Source of the DNA: a virus
IMG/VR virus record: IMGVR_UViG_3300029448_000140
Location: 1 to 37,435 of that record
Strand: one strand, 5' to 3'
Length of the DNA stretch: 37,435 nt
The position numbers were made by a program, and so were the translations under genes. Positions 16,234 through 25,573 of the stretch are shown here, piece by piece. How positions within the stretch are numbered: the stretch's first letter is position 1; every line of letters starts with the position of its first letter. The notes under the pieces were generated by a model, which did no database searches, was not told the DNA's origin, and saw only the letters and a program-made list of their open reading frames with translations.

Positions 16234-17160
16234 TCAAACATCAAGTTTAATTACAAACGTCATATCCGTATCAGTCGACTTAGGTATAGGTTGCCCTAAT
16301 TTGGCAATTGCAATTAACTCCTGACTGTCGTTATAGAGTCCAATTGATGTAACGTAAGGTTTAAACTCACTACCTGATATGTTGTCTGCTATGTTTCCAA
16401 ATTCGTCTTTTAAAGAGGAAGGGTTAAGTGAAAAGTTAAATTCCTCATCTCTGACTTTTACTGTATAGTTAGCAGTATAAATCGGGTTAGTACTCTTCCA
16501 ACTTAAATCAGGTCTACCTAGATTACTAAAGTACTTAGCGAACTTTTCTTTAGTAAATATAGCTAATCCATGTGTATAAATCAAGTCGCCAACATAATCA
16601 CCTTCGGATGTTCCTAAAAAGCCTGTTTCATTAGCTATAATTCTACCTTCTCCGTCCTCAATTATAGAACCAGTAGGTTTATTTTCTATGTAGTCTCCGC
16701 CTGCAGGAATAGTTTCTAGAACGTAATCTCCTTCATCGTAAACATAGCTGTCGTCTAATTTTCCGGATAAGAATGAACCAGGAAATATTCCTGTTCCCAC
16801 TACATTTCTATTTAACGAAACTACACCAGCTCTACTATTTAAATTTCTAGAACCGGAATGATTAAGAGAAGATTGAAAGTAGTTCTCAAAAGAACCGGTT
16901 AAAAATAAACTACCCGAGGAGTTGTTACTATAATATAGTTCTTGAATACTTCTATAATATAGTAATTGTTCAAAAGAATAAGGTTGATATCTTAATGACT
17001 CCTTAAAAGTATAACCAGAGTATACTAAAGATCCAGATGTACCGGGATTGAAGGTTACTTGATCGGCAACATTAGTACTGCCGGAAGTATAAAAAGACTT
17101 CTTAGCAAGATGAGATGTTACAAATACATCTCGCCGATCTAGTTTTTTGAAAGCACTCAT
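16234..17160 (-). CDS. Tail-associated structural protein, paralogue 2
   Basis: This 308-residue protein starts MSAFKKLDRRDVF. It contains YYRSIQELYYSN and SGSLFLTGSFENYFQSSL in the middle, and ends with TSIGLYNDSQELIAIAKLGQ and PIPKST before a final beta strand ending KLDV. These features line up with paralogue 1, so the pair arose by duplication with extensive divergence in the N-terminal third. Composition suggests a beta-rich virion protein. It lies 3 nt from the upstream paralogue. No receptor-binding motif is recognisable. Confidence 0.6.
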   Translation of the reverse strand: MSAFKKLDRRDVFVTSHLAKKSFYTSGSTNVADQVTFNPGTSGSLVYSGYTFKESLRYQPYSFEQLLYYRSIQELYYSNNSSGSLFLTGSFENYFQSSLNHSGSRNLNSRAGVVSLNRNVVGTGIFPGSFLSGKLDDSYVYDEGDYVLETIPAGGDYIENKPTGSIIEDGEGRIIANETGFLGTSEGDYVGDLIYTHGLAIFTKEKFAKYFSNLGRPDLSWKSTNPIYTANYTVKVRDEEFNFSLNPSSLKDEFGNIADNISGSEFKPYVTSIGLYNDSQELIAIAKLGQPIPKSTDTDMTFVIKLDV

Positions 17161-17163
17161 TCA

Positions 17164-18162
17164 TTAGTAATCTAACTTAATTCTTACTAGTGCTTCTTTT
17201 GTAGAGTTTTTAAGTAAAGGTCTGGATAATTTTGCAACCGCAAGTAAATCTTGATTATCGTTATATAACCCTACTGTAGTTATATAAGTTTCTGGAGAGT
17301 CAATAAGAACGTCATGTCTAAGTTCACCAGAACCTGTTAGAATAGATGGATTAGTACTATAATTAAATTCACTATTACGTGCTCTAGCAAATATAAAGTT
17401 AGAAGATACCGTCTCTTGAGAAGATAGTTTAAAACTTCCACCTGATACTATAGCGTTGAAAAGTTTTTTAGGATTCTCGTTATTAGTATTAGTACTATTT
17501 CCTGTTGCAAGTGCTAAACCTCCGTCGGCTACTGTTGCATCTAAAGTTGCCTCATTTAATAAGATGATACCAACGTCGGGTAAAAGCTTACCATAACTAC
17601 CTGAGTTTGAGACAGAAGCTGATACATTAGCTTTAAGCTCGTACACTCTACCGGCATCGGTGAACGTTTGGGTGGTAGTTGTAGTAGAGGTGTCAGTTAG
17701 TATTATTGAATCTGACCCTTTAGTTAGAGTGAGTTCAAAACTACCTGGAAGAATCTTCTCCTTGTACCTACCTCTGTCAATAGAAAGTATGTAGAAGCTA
17801 TCAGATGTAAAAGTATTATCTCCTGAACCGAACGTAAAATTAGAATCTTCATCTCCTAGTACTAGGGTTCTATATTGCCCGTAAACTGTATCTGAAGGGG
17901 ACTTGCCGGCGATACCGCTATTAAATAGTACTGTACCTGCTCCGTTTTTGTTAGCGTATCCTACTGTAAATTGTATTTCTTCTCCTGAACCGGAAGGATC
18001 CTGATTAAAAATGTTTACGTAATAGTCACCAGACGTACTATTATACTGGGTTGAAGAAGTGTAGAAAGAAGAAAGAGTAGTTACATTACCGCTCCAAGCA
18101 GATGTAGTAACTGATTCTGCACTTATTAGAACGTCATCTGCGTCAAATCTTTTGTACGACAT
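17164..18162 (-). CDS. Tail-associated structural protein, paralogue 3
   Basis: This 332-residue Ser/Thr/Gly-rich protein starts MSYKRFDADDVLIS and has the same C-terminal signature as paralogues 1 and 2 (TTVGLYNDNQDLLAVAKLSR, then a final KLDY). ILPGSFELTLT in the middle corresponds to IKPGSFSFSID and IFPGSFLSGKL in the others. The outer parts are unrelated in sequence. Coding-strand AAGAGA precedes the ATG, a weak ribosome binding site. Probably a virion protein of the baseplate or fibre region. Confidence 0.6.
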   Translation of the reverse strand: MSYKRFDADDVLISAESVTTSAWSGNVTTLSSFYTSSTQYNSTSGDYYVNIFNQDPSGSGEEIQFTVGYANKNGAGTVLFNSGIAGKSPSDTVYGQYRTLVLGDEDSNFTFGSGDNTFTSDSFYILSIDRGRYKEKILPGSFELTLTKGSDSIILTDTSTTTTTQTFTDAGRVYELKANVSASVSNSGSYGKLLPDVGIILLNEATLDATVADGGLALATGNSTNTNNENPKKLFNAIVSGGSFKLSSQETVSSNFIFARARNSEFNYSTNPSILTGSGELRHDVLIDSPETYITTVGLYNDNQDLLAVAKLSRPLLKNSTKEALVRIKLDY

Positions 18163-18167
18163 GTCTC

Positions 18168-18824
18168 TTAGTTAGTTTTAGTAATAGTAACTGGAATGGA
18201 TACTCTAGCTCCAGAATCTCTTCCTATTACGGTTAGTGTTGTCTGTAAACTTGTTCTAGTACCGAATAATGTATTTACAGTTGTAGCTCTCAAATTAATG
18301 CTAGTTCCAATAACTGTCTTTGATACGTTAGTACCTAAAGTAGTTGTACTGTTTAACTTTTGAGCTTCTGCAGTAGCTATACCTGTACCAGAGAAGTCAC
18401 CCATTAAACGTGCATCGGCTATAGTAGCTTGATATCCACCGTTTTCAAATACAGAAGTGGCGCCTAGGTAGTTTAACGTTTCAGGTGATATTGCAAGAGA
18501 AGCTCCTTGTTTTAATGAAATAGAAGAATATCCAACATTAAGTATAGGAAGTTTAGCTGTACCCCTTGGAAGAGTAGTAAGCTTGTATTTCATAATTTGA
18601 GTTTCATCTGGAAAGGCTTCAAGTACTGGCATGTTCTCGATGGCTTCGCCGTAGTATGCAGAACCAGATGGGTGAGAAGGATTATAAAGAGTATAATCTA
18701 TTTCATCATCTGATAAGGCAAATTGAGTTATTTTGAATGAACCGTCTCCGCGGGCGAGTAACTCTCGTCCTTTTTTAGTTAATATTGCGTCTACGGTTAC
18801 AACAGAATTATTTAAGTATCCCAT
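18168..18824 (-). CDS. Conserved T4-like virion structural protein
   Basis: This 218-residue protein begins MGYLNNSVVTVDAILTKKGR, followed by a region (LARGDGSFKITQFALSDDEI) that I recognise as strongly conserved in marine myoviruses, where it is annotated as a virion structural protein. The C-terminal half is beta-rich and Thr-rich. It lies at the head of the set of three paralogous tail genes. A TATTTATA box sits 29 nt before the start, giving an A-rich leader (CAATTAAACAAACACAAA) without a Shine-Dalgarno sequence. Confidence 0.65.
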   Translation of the reverse strand: MGYLNNSVVTVDAILTKKGRELLARGDGSFKITQFALSDDEIDYTLYNPSHPSGSAYYGEAIENMPVLEAFPDETQIMKYKLTTLPRGTAKLPILNVGYSSISLKQGASLAISPETLNYLGATSVFENGGYQATIADARLMGDFSGTGIATAEAQKLNSTTTLGTNVSKTVIGTSINLRATTVNTLFGTRTSLQTTLTVIGRDSGARVSIPVTITKTN

Positions 18825-18853
18825 TTTGTGTTTGTTTAATTGCTACTATATAA

Positions 18854-18861
18854 TATAAATA
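18854..18861 (-). promoter_or_regulatory. TATTTATA box in the 57-nt gap before the structural gene
   Basis: Coding-strand CATATTTATA is 29 nt before the ATG at 18824. This gap is one of the longest in the tail block, which makes a promoter reading more natural here than where the box touches the start. Confidence 0.45.
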
Positions 18862-18881
18862 TGTTATATATGATATTTTTA

Positions 18882-21800
18882 CTATTCTATATTTGTTACT
18901 ATTCCCCGATCGTTGGTTGTATAAACCTCTCCTGTGTCAAACCTATATACTTTAGCACTAATTAACCGTTCATACCCTGAAGAGTTAGTTGGGGTTGGGG
19001 GAATTTGTTTACTAAGTATAGTTCTTTTATATGTACTGGATGTTACTATATTATTAGAATTTATAGTGGAAGGAATTAACGTTCCATCGCTAAATCTTTT
19101 AATATCTAAAATATTTAAAGTAATGTCAGGAGAACTACTACCGTCCCCTTCAAAACCATCAAAGTAGAATTGAAGAGCAGCATTAACTATATCAGTTGAT
19201 GGAGGACTAATATGAGTTTCAAAGGTTTGTACTGTTCCTTGAGTAATATTTTTTATATCTACACTTTTACTAGCTTTGACAGTTGTACCGTCTATAAGCC
19301 TAAGGGTAAGATTAGAACCTCCTGAGTTTATAGCGGATTGCAGTAGGTTTTCAAATAAAAGAGTATAAGTAACTCTAACCAAATTCGACGAACCAACAGG
19401 TCCAATAGAGCCAGAATAACGGGCTTCCCCTAAGTTACTATTCGGAAGGTTTACTGTAAAATTAGTTACACTTATAGCCGATACAGTAGGGTTACTTGGT
19501 GTACCGGAGACTGCGGATGCAACTGAGGTGAGTGTTAAGTCATTTTTTTTATTTAACCCGTAGGTATTAAAGTAAACTTCAACGTCGTCTTCTTTTTTAT
19601 CAGATCCACTAAATATTGCTTCAATTTCAGCTGTTGTAGAATTAGTACTAAATAAGCTACCATTAAATGAAGAGAAAGTTAAAGACGGTTCTTGACCTAC
19701 TGTAGCAGTCCCTTGAGCTATATTTGTAGTCTCTGTACCGTCATATCTACCGTTTCTCCAACCAGTAGAGTAATAGTTTGAATCCTGGATTTCAGCAAAA
19801 AATCTTTTATCTAGTCCTTCTACGCCATTAGCTATACTACTGGATATAACTTCGTAATTCCCGGGTAAGAACAATCCTCTATAAGAGCCTTGCGTTGGGG
19901 TATATGTTCTTTCGTCAACCGTAAGTCGGGTAGTAGAGTTTCGTACCGAATCTACACTGTTACTTGTAGATGCAAAATCGTTAAATCTAAATAATTCGTT
20001 AGATTCGGGTAAAAGTCCAACATTGTACTGTTGAGAAGAAGATACTCCCAATTGAGCTGAGCTTGTGGGAATAGTTATAACATCAGTAAGTTTATAATAA
20101 TAGGCATCTTTAAGTCTCTTTCTTGTGTGTATTCCGGATGAATAAAATCCTTGACCATCCTCTTTATACTTTGCTTGTAAATTAGTTATACTAACCTCCG
20201 GAATATTATTAGGAGGAGAACCTACTGCTTGAACGGTAACTCTAAACAAAAACTCTACATTTTGAAGAGGCGACCCTGTTTCATTTTTAAAAGAAAGTAG
20301 TTGAGTACCTGTTTCAAAATTATTTAAGTCTAGAGAAAAGCTCATTCCGCTATATGCAACGTCTGTTGTTTTATCCCTTAGTTGAACTATTAATTTTGAA
20401 TCTGTTCCACCTTGTGAAGTATGTAAAACTTGGTAGTTAAATGGTATGTCAACTTGAGTATTATTAGGAATATTAGCAAAATCTATTTCTAGTGAGGCAG
20501 AGTAGGGCTCGTTTCCGCCTACTGTATCTCCTGTAAAACTAATCTCATGTGAAGAGTTTATAGAGTTTTCACTTACTAATAATTGTATATTTTCGTCTTG
20601 TAATTCCTGTCCACTATTATTGACGAAGGAAAGCCTTCTAGGAGAAGTAACAAATTCATTAGTAGTTATGAACTTTACATACTCAAAAACTACTTCAGTC
20701 GCATTCTCAAGTACGCTAGCAATGTTACCTGCATTAGGACTTACTGTTGGAATAGCTAAGGCTTCTATAGTGGACGAGGTGTAATTACTAACTATACTTT
20801 GAGAGATCCATAAAGTTACGTTATCTGTGGATGAAAAGTCAGATTGTATAAAAGAGCTTAAACTGGAGAAGGAACTAGATGGAAAAAACTTAAAAGAAAA
20901 ACCAGAATTTTTTATATACTTAAACGGATTATCTTCATTTAGGTTCCCGTTGGAAACTTTAACTAAACTACCTGAGAATTCACCGGTGTAACTAGCTTCG
21001 TCGTGATTATTACGAGTTAGTATCTGATACCCTCCAGAAGGATTAGCATACGTTTCTGTATAGGAAGAAGTATATTCACCGTCTAAACCTGTACTACCGG
21101 TTATAAAAGCAGTTTCAATGTTTGCATCTATAGAGAAATTAGTACTATAATAACTACCTGTATAATCTAGGTCTGTAGAGGTGTGTAGAAATTTAGGAGA
21201 GGTTTGATTGGACCACTTAACTTCCGGCTGTTTAACTTTACTTCTATCAAGAATATGTGGCTTAACTATTATACCGGTACTTATATTTGATCTGGCAGGC
21301 ACAAAGTCTTTAATAACTCTAAATAGTGAATTATCAAAAAACTTAATTAGTCTTACAAAATCAAAAGCATTATAAACATTAGTATAGCTTGAGCCGGATG
21401 TAAATACTGTATCTGCCAACTCGTCTAAAGTAGCGTAATTACTAGAGTAGGCAAGTCCCGGATCACCAATGTATTCGTCAATATTAAACGAAGACATAGA
21501 AGGATGAGCCTTAATAAATTTATTTAGGTTATCGGTAGGAGAGAAACCTACTTCAACCGTATGCAAATCTGTACTGTAATCTTTACCGGGTTTAACTACT
21601 GAGGTAAAGCTAGATAGGGTACTTCCGGTTGTTACTGTATCTGTATTACTTATCCGTATTTTATCTAACGAACTTGTAAATTCAGTTTCTGATCCGTAGA
21701 AAATGGACCCGCTTTCTGTAGCACCGCCATACATTTTTATTGAAAGAGTATCAGAAGGAACTCCTAGAGAGTTAATTAATGCTCTTAATCCTCTTTCCGT

Positions 21801-23438
21801 ACCTTTAGATTTTAATAGTAACGGTATATTGTGATAAATTCTTTTATAAACTTCTTTTTGATAAGAAGATTTAGGCATAGGCTGTAGATGTGAATTACCT
21901 AAAGATCCTGTTAGACTTCCTGATCCTTCTACAGCGACTATAAGTGATCTTATATCTTCGCTTCCAGAATTATAGCTTTCACCAGTAAAGGCTGAGAATA
22001 AGTTTTCTAATGCTTCGTTATTATTGTATAAAGTTATACCGAAGTTCTCTACGGCATCTCTTACTAGATCTTTAGATATACCAAAATCTAATCTATTGTC
22101 AGCGTCATACTTACTAGTTACAGCTTTTGAATAGATCCATAAGTTATCAAAATGCTGACCTATCATATCTACAAAAAGGGAATAGGGAGCATTATTTAAA
22201 TCTTCTCTAATAAAAGAAGGAATCGTATTAGTTAGTCTATCTTGATTCTGAGCGTCAAAGAGCGAAGCTTGGTTTATTTTGCCAGTATACCAGGACTGTA
22301 CTTGACTACTACCGGTTGAAAAAAGAGTATAAGGTCGAGTAGATGAATTTTTCGGCCACGCATCTGAACCTGTTTCGAAATATAGATACCTATCATAATG
22401 GTCAAAATTATTTACTATACCTCTTATATTTTCCTCAATACTTGCTGTAAGAGACGCTCTTGCGACGATTTGGTTTCTATAGGATTCAAGTAAAGAAGCC
22501 TTATAGTAAAAATTCCGTATCCTCTCTTCCGCTGAAGAAAATTGTATAAATTCAGAAAAATCCGAATGATCAATACTAATTTGAGCCCCTTTTTCATTGA
22601 ATAGAGAATAAACTTCATAATACGAATTAGTAACTGGATAGCTAAAAAGTTCGTCATAGCTTAAGTATCCAGTTGGGTTATTGTTTTCTTCTACTAATTC
22701 TATATTAAAGTTTGCTCCTCTAAGAGCAATGGTACCGTCAACAGCCTCGGCATCTACTTTAGTAGTTACTTCGTATAAAACACTGTTACCTATAAGCTCT
22801 TCTACAAGGAAGGTACTCTTTACTGTAAATTCAGTAGGTAGAGCATCGTAGAATCTAATAAAAATAGCTTGATCACCTTTATATTCACTAGTTTCAATAT
22901 TAACTGCTATTGGTAGCTTATTTTTACCAAAGTTAGTTCTAAAGTCTTCAAAGTACGGCTGTTCTTCTAATCTTGTTTTAATCTGATTAGTAAAGTCTAC
23001 GATTGTATCTTTATCTAGATCGTTTGTTAAAGCACGAATCTCTCTTCTATCAGGAGATATACTCTCAACGTAGAAAATAGGTCTAGTATTTGAGTTTGAA
23101 TAGAGAGTGTTTACAAAGTTATAGAGGACATTTATATCTCCATTCTCGTACCCGGCATCGACTACATCCTTAGTGGGATCTACAATAATGTCAACTACTT
23201 CATCAAGTACGTTAGAAGAACCAGCTTGAATGCTGTAGTTAGTGGAATTCACCTTACTTTGAAGTAATCTACCATCTAAAGAATAAAAATGAACATCAAC
23301 TCTGTGTTTGCCCTGATTGAACTGGGTGTCTATCTTCTGAGTTTGAATTAATGGTAAATCTTTATTGCTTAACTTGTTGAAGTTAGTTAGAGATTCGGGT
23401 GTACCAACCTTTACGTTATATGTAGTTTTTATATCCAA
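18882..23438 (-). CDS. Large baseplate/tail structural protein
   Basis: This is the largest gene in the window (1518 residues). It starts at a TTG (23438), preceded 9-10 nt upstream by AGGA on the coding strand. The N-terminal ~250 residues are mixed alpha/beta; residues ~350-750 include helical segments with conserved aromatic residues (FDHYDRYLYF, DMIGQHFDNLWIYSK). The C-terminal half is Ser/Thr/Asn-rich with several beta-sandwich-like units. Position just after the gp6-like gene suggests a baseplate wedge or peripheral protein comparable in role to T4 gp7/gp10. I cannot match it to one of these by sequence. Confidence 0.6.
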   Translation of the reverse strand: MDIKTTYNVKVGTPESLTNFNKLSNKDLPLIQTQKIDTQFNQGKHRVDVHFYSLDGRLLQSKVNSTNYSIQAGSSNVLDEVVDIIVDPTKDVVDAGYENGDINVLYNFVNTLYSNSNTRPIFYVESISPDRREIRALTNDLDKDTIVDFTNQIKTRLEEQPYFEDFRTNFGKNKLPIAVNIETSEYKGDQAIFIRFYDALPTEFTVKSTFLVEELIGNSVLYEVTTKVDAEAVDGTIALRGANFNIELVEENNNPTGYLSYDELFSYPVTNSYYEVYSLFNEKGAQISIDHSDFSEFIQFSSAEERIRNFYYKASLLESYRNQIVARASLTASIEENIRGIVNNFDHYDRYLYFETGSDAWPKNSSTRPYTLFSTGSSQVQSWYTGKINQASLFDAQNQDRLTNTIPSFIREDLNNAPYSLFVDMIGQHFDNLWIYSKAVTSKYDADNRLDFGISKDLVRDAVENFGITLYNNNEALENLFSAFTGESYNSGSEDIRSLIVAVEGSGSLTGSLGNSHLQPMPKSSYQKEVYKRIYHNIPLLLKSKGTERGLRALINSLGVPSDTLSIKMYGGATESGSIFYGSETEFTSSLDKIRISNTDTVTTGSTLSSFTSVVKPGKDYSTDLHTVEVGFSPTDNLNKFIKAHPSMSSFNIDEYIGDPGLAYSSNYATLDELADTVFTSGSSYTNVYNAFDFVRLIKFFDNSLFRVIKDFVPARSNISTGIIVKPHILDRSKVKQPEVKWSNQTSPKFLHTSTDLDYTGSYYSTNFSIDANIETAFITGSTGLDGEYTSSYTETYANPSGGYQILTRNNHDEASYTGEFSGSLVKVSNGNLNEDNPFKYIKNSGFSFKFFPSSSFSSLSSFIQSDFSSTDNVTLWISQSIVSNYTSSTIEALAIPTVSPNAGNIASVLENATEVVFEYVKFITTNEFVTSPRRLSFVNNSGQELQDENIQLLVSENSINSSHEISFTGDTVGGNEPYSASLEIDFANIPNNTQVDIPFNYQVLHTSQGGTDSKLIVQLRDKTTDVAYSGMSFSLDLNNFETGTQLLSFKNETGSPLQNVEFLFRVTVQAVGSPPNNIPEVSITNLQAKYKEDGQGFYSSGIHTRKRLKDAYYYKLTDVITIPTSSAQLGVSSSQQYNVGLLPESNELFRFNDFASTSNSVDSVRNSTTRLTVDERTYTPTQGSYRGLFLPGNYEVISSSIANGVEGLDKRFFAEIQDSNYYSTGWRNGRYDGTETTNIAQGTATVGQEPSLTFSSFNGSLFSTNSTTAEIEAIFSGSDKKEDDVEVYFNTYGLNKKNDLTLTSVASAVSGTPSNPTVSAISVTNFTVNLPNSNLGEARYSGSIGPVGSSNLVRVTYTLLFENLLQSAINSGGSNLTLRLIDGTTVKASKSVDIKNITQGTVQTFETHISPPSTDIVNAALQFYFDGFEGDGSSSPDITLNILDIKRFSDGTLIPSTINSNNIVTSSTYKRTILSKQIPPTPTNSSGYERLISAKVYRFDTGEVYTTNDRGIVTNIE

Positions 23439-23447
23439 TTATTTTTC

Positions 23448-24467
23448 CTAATCTGCAAATAAGGGCCCATTAGTACCGTTTGCATTGCCTCCACCACCAC
23501 CGGTTCCGTCAGAGCCTTCATTATTATTAAAATCATCACCTTCTTGACCAGGACTTGAGTCGTCAGTAGAGCCGGTATCGGGATCGCTAGATAGAGGTCC
23601 GCCAAGAGGATTTTGATCCCCGTTACTGGGAAGTTCAGGTAATACTAAGTTTAAAGTTATTTTATTAGATGCAGTTTGTAGTCTGTTATTTTTAACTTCA
23701 TAAGTAAACTCAATGACGGAAGGTCTAGTATCTAGAAGTTCCGGGTTATCAATAGTAAACCTGATATTATTGTCGTTTGTGATTTCAGCTATACCGTAAG
23801 TAGTTTTTTGCTGAACGCCGATTATTTCTATACTTGTAAAAGGTAGAGAATTGAAACCGCTGTAGGCATTAATGATCTCTCTAGCCACATCTATTTCTTT
23901 TGTAGCACCTATAACCATTGGCGGTATATTAAACGATTTTCTAATATTTGGTGCAACGAAATCCGGTGTATCTTCCCCGGTTGTTTGACCTGCTGTTTGG
24001 GCTGCTGCAAGTGCTGCTAATGCATCATCTAGTCCATCTAGTCCTTCTATGTCAACATCAAATTGAGGTGGTTCTGCTAAAGCTGCTAAGAGTTCATTAA
24101 ACTGGTCATTAAGAGCTGAAGCTGATCCTCCGCCTGCTGCTTCTATCTGTAAGTTGATATTTTCTTGACGTGATTGTAGTAGTTGGTCTCTTAAGCTGGC
24201 GATTTCGTCTAATAGTGGTTGAATATCTTCAGTTGTTCTTTGAAACCCTACTAATTCACTACTTCTGCGTACTAGGTATTCGTGAGAGTTTATATCTCCA
24301 AAGACCGATATAGATAAAAAGAGATTGTCGTATTCGTTAAAGAAATCTTCGACGGTAAAGGTTACACCATCTCCGTCTAAAGTAAAAGTAGTAAATCCTC
24401 TACCACCTGTAACTCTATTAAATTGATCTTTATTATAGACCGTCTTTTTAAGATCTATCTTAGCCAT
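23448..24467 (-). CDS. Baseplate-region structural protein with coiled coil and Gly-rich tail
   Basis: This 339-residue protein has an N-terminal globular part (1-75) and a coiled coil at about 80-112 (LLDEIASLRDQLLQSRQENI). An Ala-rich helix follows, then a beta-sandwich-like segment at about 175-280 that resembles Ig/cadherin-type repeats. The end is a disordered Gly/Asp/Asn tail with GTGGGGGNANGTNG. The layout suggests an oligomeric spacer or fibre-attachment protein. It overlaps the upstream gene by 8 bp. Confidence 0.5.
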   Translation of the reverse strand: MAKIDLKKTVYNKDQFNRVTGGRGFTTFTLDGDGVTFTVEDFFNEYDNLFLSISVFGDINSHEYLVRRSSELVGFQRTTEDIQPLLDEIASLRDQLLQSRQENINLQIEAAGGGSASALNDQFNELLAALAEPPQFDVDIEGLDGLDDALAALAAAQTAGQTTGEDTPDFVAPNIRKSFNIPPMVIGATKEIDVAREIINAYSGFNSLPFTSIEIIGVQQKTTYGIAEITNDNNIRFTIDNPELLDTRPSVIEFTYEVKNNRLQTASNKITLNLVLPELPSNGDQNPLGGPLSSDPDTGSTDDSSPGQEGDDFNNNEGSDGTGGGGGNANGTNGPLFAD

Positions 24468-25572
24468 TTCTAACTATCTTAAAGATGTTAGCGTTATCTA
24501 CTACTGTAGTACTGCCGTCTAATGTTGTTTTAATTAAAATCCTATAATATCTTTCCGGCTGTAATCCGTTCATATAAACATCAAAGTAAGGTCCGGAGCT
24601 GTCGCAACTAACTTTGGTAAAATCTGTATCAAAATTAACTACCATCTCTTCTGAGTGTTCGTCTCTTAGCCCCCAATAGGAGGCAGAAGGAAGAGCATAG
24701 TTAGTTAAGTATACTGAGGATGTAGTAAAAGTTCTTGTTGGATATTTCGGTTTAGCGGCTATTCTAAATCTCTGTTTTCCTTCGTCTATATACTCCCCTT
24801 TATTATTCTTAATATTTATAGTACTTAAACTATTATCAAGAACGGAAAGACTTCCGGTACTGTATGAACTATCATCCCATTTAAAGTCTAAAGAAGGAGG
24901 GTAAATTGTGTTTGTATCTGCACCGAAATACCTCAATTGTGCGGATGCAGTTGTATTAAATTCTAGATTATCAGGTAATTTTAGTATAAATCCGTTATTT
25001 ACAATAGACTCACTATAATGTAGAGTTACTGCGTTAGTTACATTGATATCTAAATCTAAAGTACTATTAAGCGGAAACACTTGTTCAGCCTCTAAATCTA
25101 CTCCATTTGAACCAGTATACCAAGTACCGCCTCCGGCTTGACCGGAAATAAAGGAACCAGTTAAAGGAACTGGAAATCCTAGTGTGCCGGGCCAAGCATT
25201 ATTTCTACCTGCCTCTCTGTACTGCCAACTTACTCCTGTTTCATCGATGGGATGATCACCAAATTTACCGGTACCGTTCTCCCAGCTCTGTCCTATTGGG
25301 TATGCGTATATACTGTGCGTTGTTGGTAGGTTTGATGCTTCAGCTAAATAAACATGTAAGCTAGAAGACCAAGTAGATGCTCCTATTTTATTATCAACTA
25401 CGTCTTTAATTTCGTTGTTGTTAAACTTAATAAGGGTTCTCTTAGTTCTACCGAGGCCAGTTATATCTCTATATCCCCCGATCTCTAGTATTTCGTCTCT
25501 ACCAGCATTAGCAGTAGGAGTTTCACTATAGATAAAAGTATCAGATTCCGGAAAAATTTTATATATTGCCAT
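24460..25572 (-). CDS. Structural protein with DNRLRE-like beta domain
   Basis: This 370-residue protein begins AIYKIFPESDTFIYSETPTA, then NAGRDEILEIGGY and RTLIKFNNNEI. This is the pattern of DNRLRE-type beta-sandwich domains (a strand with D-x-x-I/V, an N-A-G turn, then R-x-L-I-x-F). The remainder is beta-rich with aromatic residues and ends in an Ig-like unit (YFDVYMNGLQPERYYRILIK). It sits directly downstream of the gp6-like gene with a 1-nt gap and is probably part of the baseplate periphery. Confidence 0.55.
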   Translation of the reverse strand: MAIYKIFPESDTFIYSETPTANAGRDEILEIGGYRDITGLGRTKRTLIKFNNNEIKDVVDNKIGASTWSSSLHVYLAEASNLPTTHSIYAYPIGQSWENGTGKFGDHPIDETGVSWQYREAGRNNAWPGTLGFPVPLTGSFISGQAGGGTWYTGSNGVDLEAEQVFPLNSTLDLDINVTNAVTLHYSESIVNNGFILKLPDNLEFNTTASAQLRYFGADTNTIYPPSLDFKWDDSSYSTGSLSVLDNSLSTINIKNNKGEYIDEGKQRFRIAAKPKYPTRTFTTSSVYLTNYALPSASYWGLRDEHSEEMVVNFDTDFTKVSCDSSGPYFDVYMNGLQPERYYRILIKTTLDGSTTVVDNANIFKIVRNG

Positions 25573-25573
25573 C

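Noticed and set aside
16223-16237. TTG start for tail paralogue 1
   Set aside because: It lies inside the end of the upstream gene; the ATG at 16222 gives the MSAFKKL start shared with paralogue 2.
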